Source: Lachnospiraceae bacterium
Lineage (GTDB): Bacteria > Bacillota > Clostridia > Lachnospirales > Lachnospiraceae
Assembly: GCA_029008875.1 (NCBI GenBank)
Contig: JAQXJP010000035.1
Location: forward strand, 186,001-250,000
Direction: 5' to 3'
DNA length: 64,000 bases
How positions within the stretch are numbered: position 1 is the first letter of the stretch; the number at the start of each line of letters is the position of its first letter. Positions 63,348 to 64,000 of the stretch are shown here, one piece after another. The position numbers and the translations under genes were made by a program. The notes under the pieces are model-generated. The model did no database searches, was not told the origin of the DNA, and saw nothing but the letters and a program-made list of their open reading frames with translations.

Positions 63348-64000
63348 TTATAAGTAGAAATCTCTATACCATTCTGCAAATTTCCGTAATCCCTCACGTA
63401 GCGGAGTCGACGGCTTAATTCCAAAATCCCGCTCCAGCGCGCTTGTGTCTGCATAAGTCACCGGAACATCCCCCGGCTGCATAGCAACAAGTTCTTTATG
63501 TGCCTCAAAATCATAATCTTCGGGAAAAACTTTTGCCCGTACCAGTTCCTCCTGAAGTATTTGCACAAACTCCAACAAATTCTCCGGATGATTATTACCA
63601 ATATTATAGATGGCATACGGAGGTATTGGCAAACCGTCCTCTCCAACCTCCTGTTTCGGTGGAGACTGCATCACACGGATTACCCCTTCCACGACATCGT
63701 CAATATAGGTAAAATCGCGCTTGCAATTCCCATAATTAAAAATTTGTATCTTCTCACCTTTTATCATTTTGTTAGTAAAACTAAAATAAGCCATATCCGG
63801 TCTGCCGGCCGGCCCATAGACTGTAAAGAATCGTAGTCCAGTAGACGGAATGTTATAGAGTTTGCTATAGGCATGGGCCATTAACTCATTGGATTTCTTT
63901 GTGGCTGCATACAGAGATACCGGGTTGTCTACTTTATCCTCTGTAGAATATGGCACTTTCTTGTTGGAACCGTATACTGATGATGAAGATGCATATACCA
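63348..64000 (-). CDS. UDP-glucuronate 4-epimerase-like NAD-dependent epimerase, partial
   Basis: About 217 C-terminal residues of an extended SDR; the track stops at an internal Met but the frame is open to the right edge. VYASSSSVYGSNKKVPYSTE holds the active-site Ser region and SLYAATKKSNELMAHAYSKL the Tyr-Lys pair. GLRFFTVYGPAGRPDMAYFS and RDFTYIDDVVEG are typical of UDP-glucuronate or UDP-glucose epimerases (CapI/LpsL type). The N-terminal Rossmann motif is outside the window. It would supply UDP-galacturonate for the same polysaccharide. Confidence 0.87.
   Translation of the reverse strand, partial: VYASSSSVYGSNKKVPYSTEDKVDNPVSLYAATKKSNELMAHAYSKLYNIPSTGLRFFTVYGPAGRPDMAYFSFTNKMIKGEKIQIFNYGNCKRDFTYIDDVVEGVIRVMQSPPKQEVGEDGLPIPPYAIYNIGNNHPENLLEFVQILQEELVRAKVFPEDYDFEAHKELVAMQPGDVPVTYADTSALERDFGIKPSTPLREGLRKFAEWYRDFYL

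Noticed and set aside
63764-63782. Box-like TTTTGTTAG and TTAGTAAAAC sequences
   Set aside because: They lie singly inside the epimerase coding sequence and encode ordinary residues (FTNKM). There are no tandem partners.

Overview
The window looks like a chromosome segment of a low-to-mid GC Firmicute of the class Clostridia, most likely a Lachnospiraceae bacterium. Supporting signs are strong AGGAGG-type ribosome binding sites, Gram-positive envelope genes (a LytR-CpsA-Psr protein, no lipid A or outer-membrane genes) and response regulators with Spo0A-type output domains. No rRNA, tRNA, CRISPR array or insertion sequence is visible. Most genes lie on the minus strand.

Region 1 (1-12.6 kb) holds an HtrA-like protease that runs off the left edge, then sugar-nucleotide supply genes: glmS, a UDPGP-type pyrophosphorylase, a phosphoglucomutase, the full dTDP-L-rhamnose set (rfbC, rfbD, rfbB, rfbA) and a uridine kinase. 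A plus-strand MerR-methyltransferase fusion sits among them. The intergenic DNA left of glmS carries three separate repeat structures.

Region 2 (12.6-32.8 kb) is an exopolysaccharide or cell-wall glycopolymer cluster. It has an LCP attachment protein, several GT2 glycosyltransferases (two with tandem catalytic domains), the GDP-mannose/GDP-L-fucose pathway (manA, a phosphohexomutase, manC, gmd, fcl), a flippase, a GDPD-like protein, a PglD-like protein, a sugar isomerase and a plus-strand AraC regulator.

Region 3 (32.9-40.5 kb) contains two paralogous Spo0A-like response regulators on either side of a 1313-residue YobI/KAP-like membrane P-loop NTPase, followed by a GHKL histidine kinase. Both regulator promoters carry three tandem 10-bp boxes whose last box overlaps the -35 element. 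Related boxes occur at the kinase start and at 51 kb.

Region 4 (41-51 kb) is an AT-rich accessory island and the most unusual part. It starts with a tyrosine recombinase. Next is a P-loop kinase/TIR gene pair flanked by inverted copies of an identical 19-bp palindrome. Then comes a tight six-gene operon: ThsB-like TIR, Nmad2, TIR-SLOG fusion, dTMP-kinase-like, 5-hmdU-kinase-helical/thymine-pyrophosphorylase-like protein, and a thymidylate-synthase homologue. A fourth TIR gene, broken by one frameshift in a T7 tract, lies upstream. The combination of TIR and SLOG proteins (NAD-derived signalling) with thymidine-hypermodification-type enzymes suggests an anti-phage or nucleotide-conflict system. 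Related copies of a small unidentified gene lie on both sides of the island.

Region 5 (51.9-64 kb) is a second surface-polysaccharide cluster: a frameshifted acyltransferase, glycosyltransferases including a GT-D fusion, a second flippase, dTDP-3-amino-sugar genes (FdtA-like ketoisomerase, DegT aminotransferase, GNAT acetyltransferase), a UbiA-type prenyltransferase, a GtrII-like membrane transferase, and a UDP-glucuronate-epimerase-like gene cut by the right edge. The dTDP-sugar substrates for the FdtA branch could come from rfbA and rfbB in region 1.
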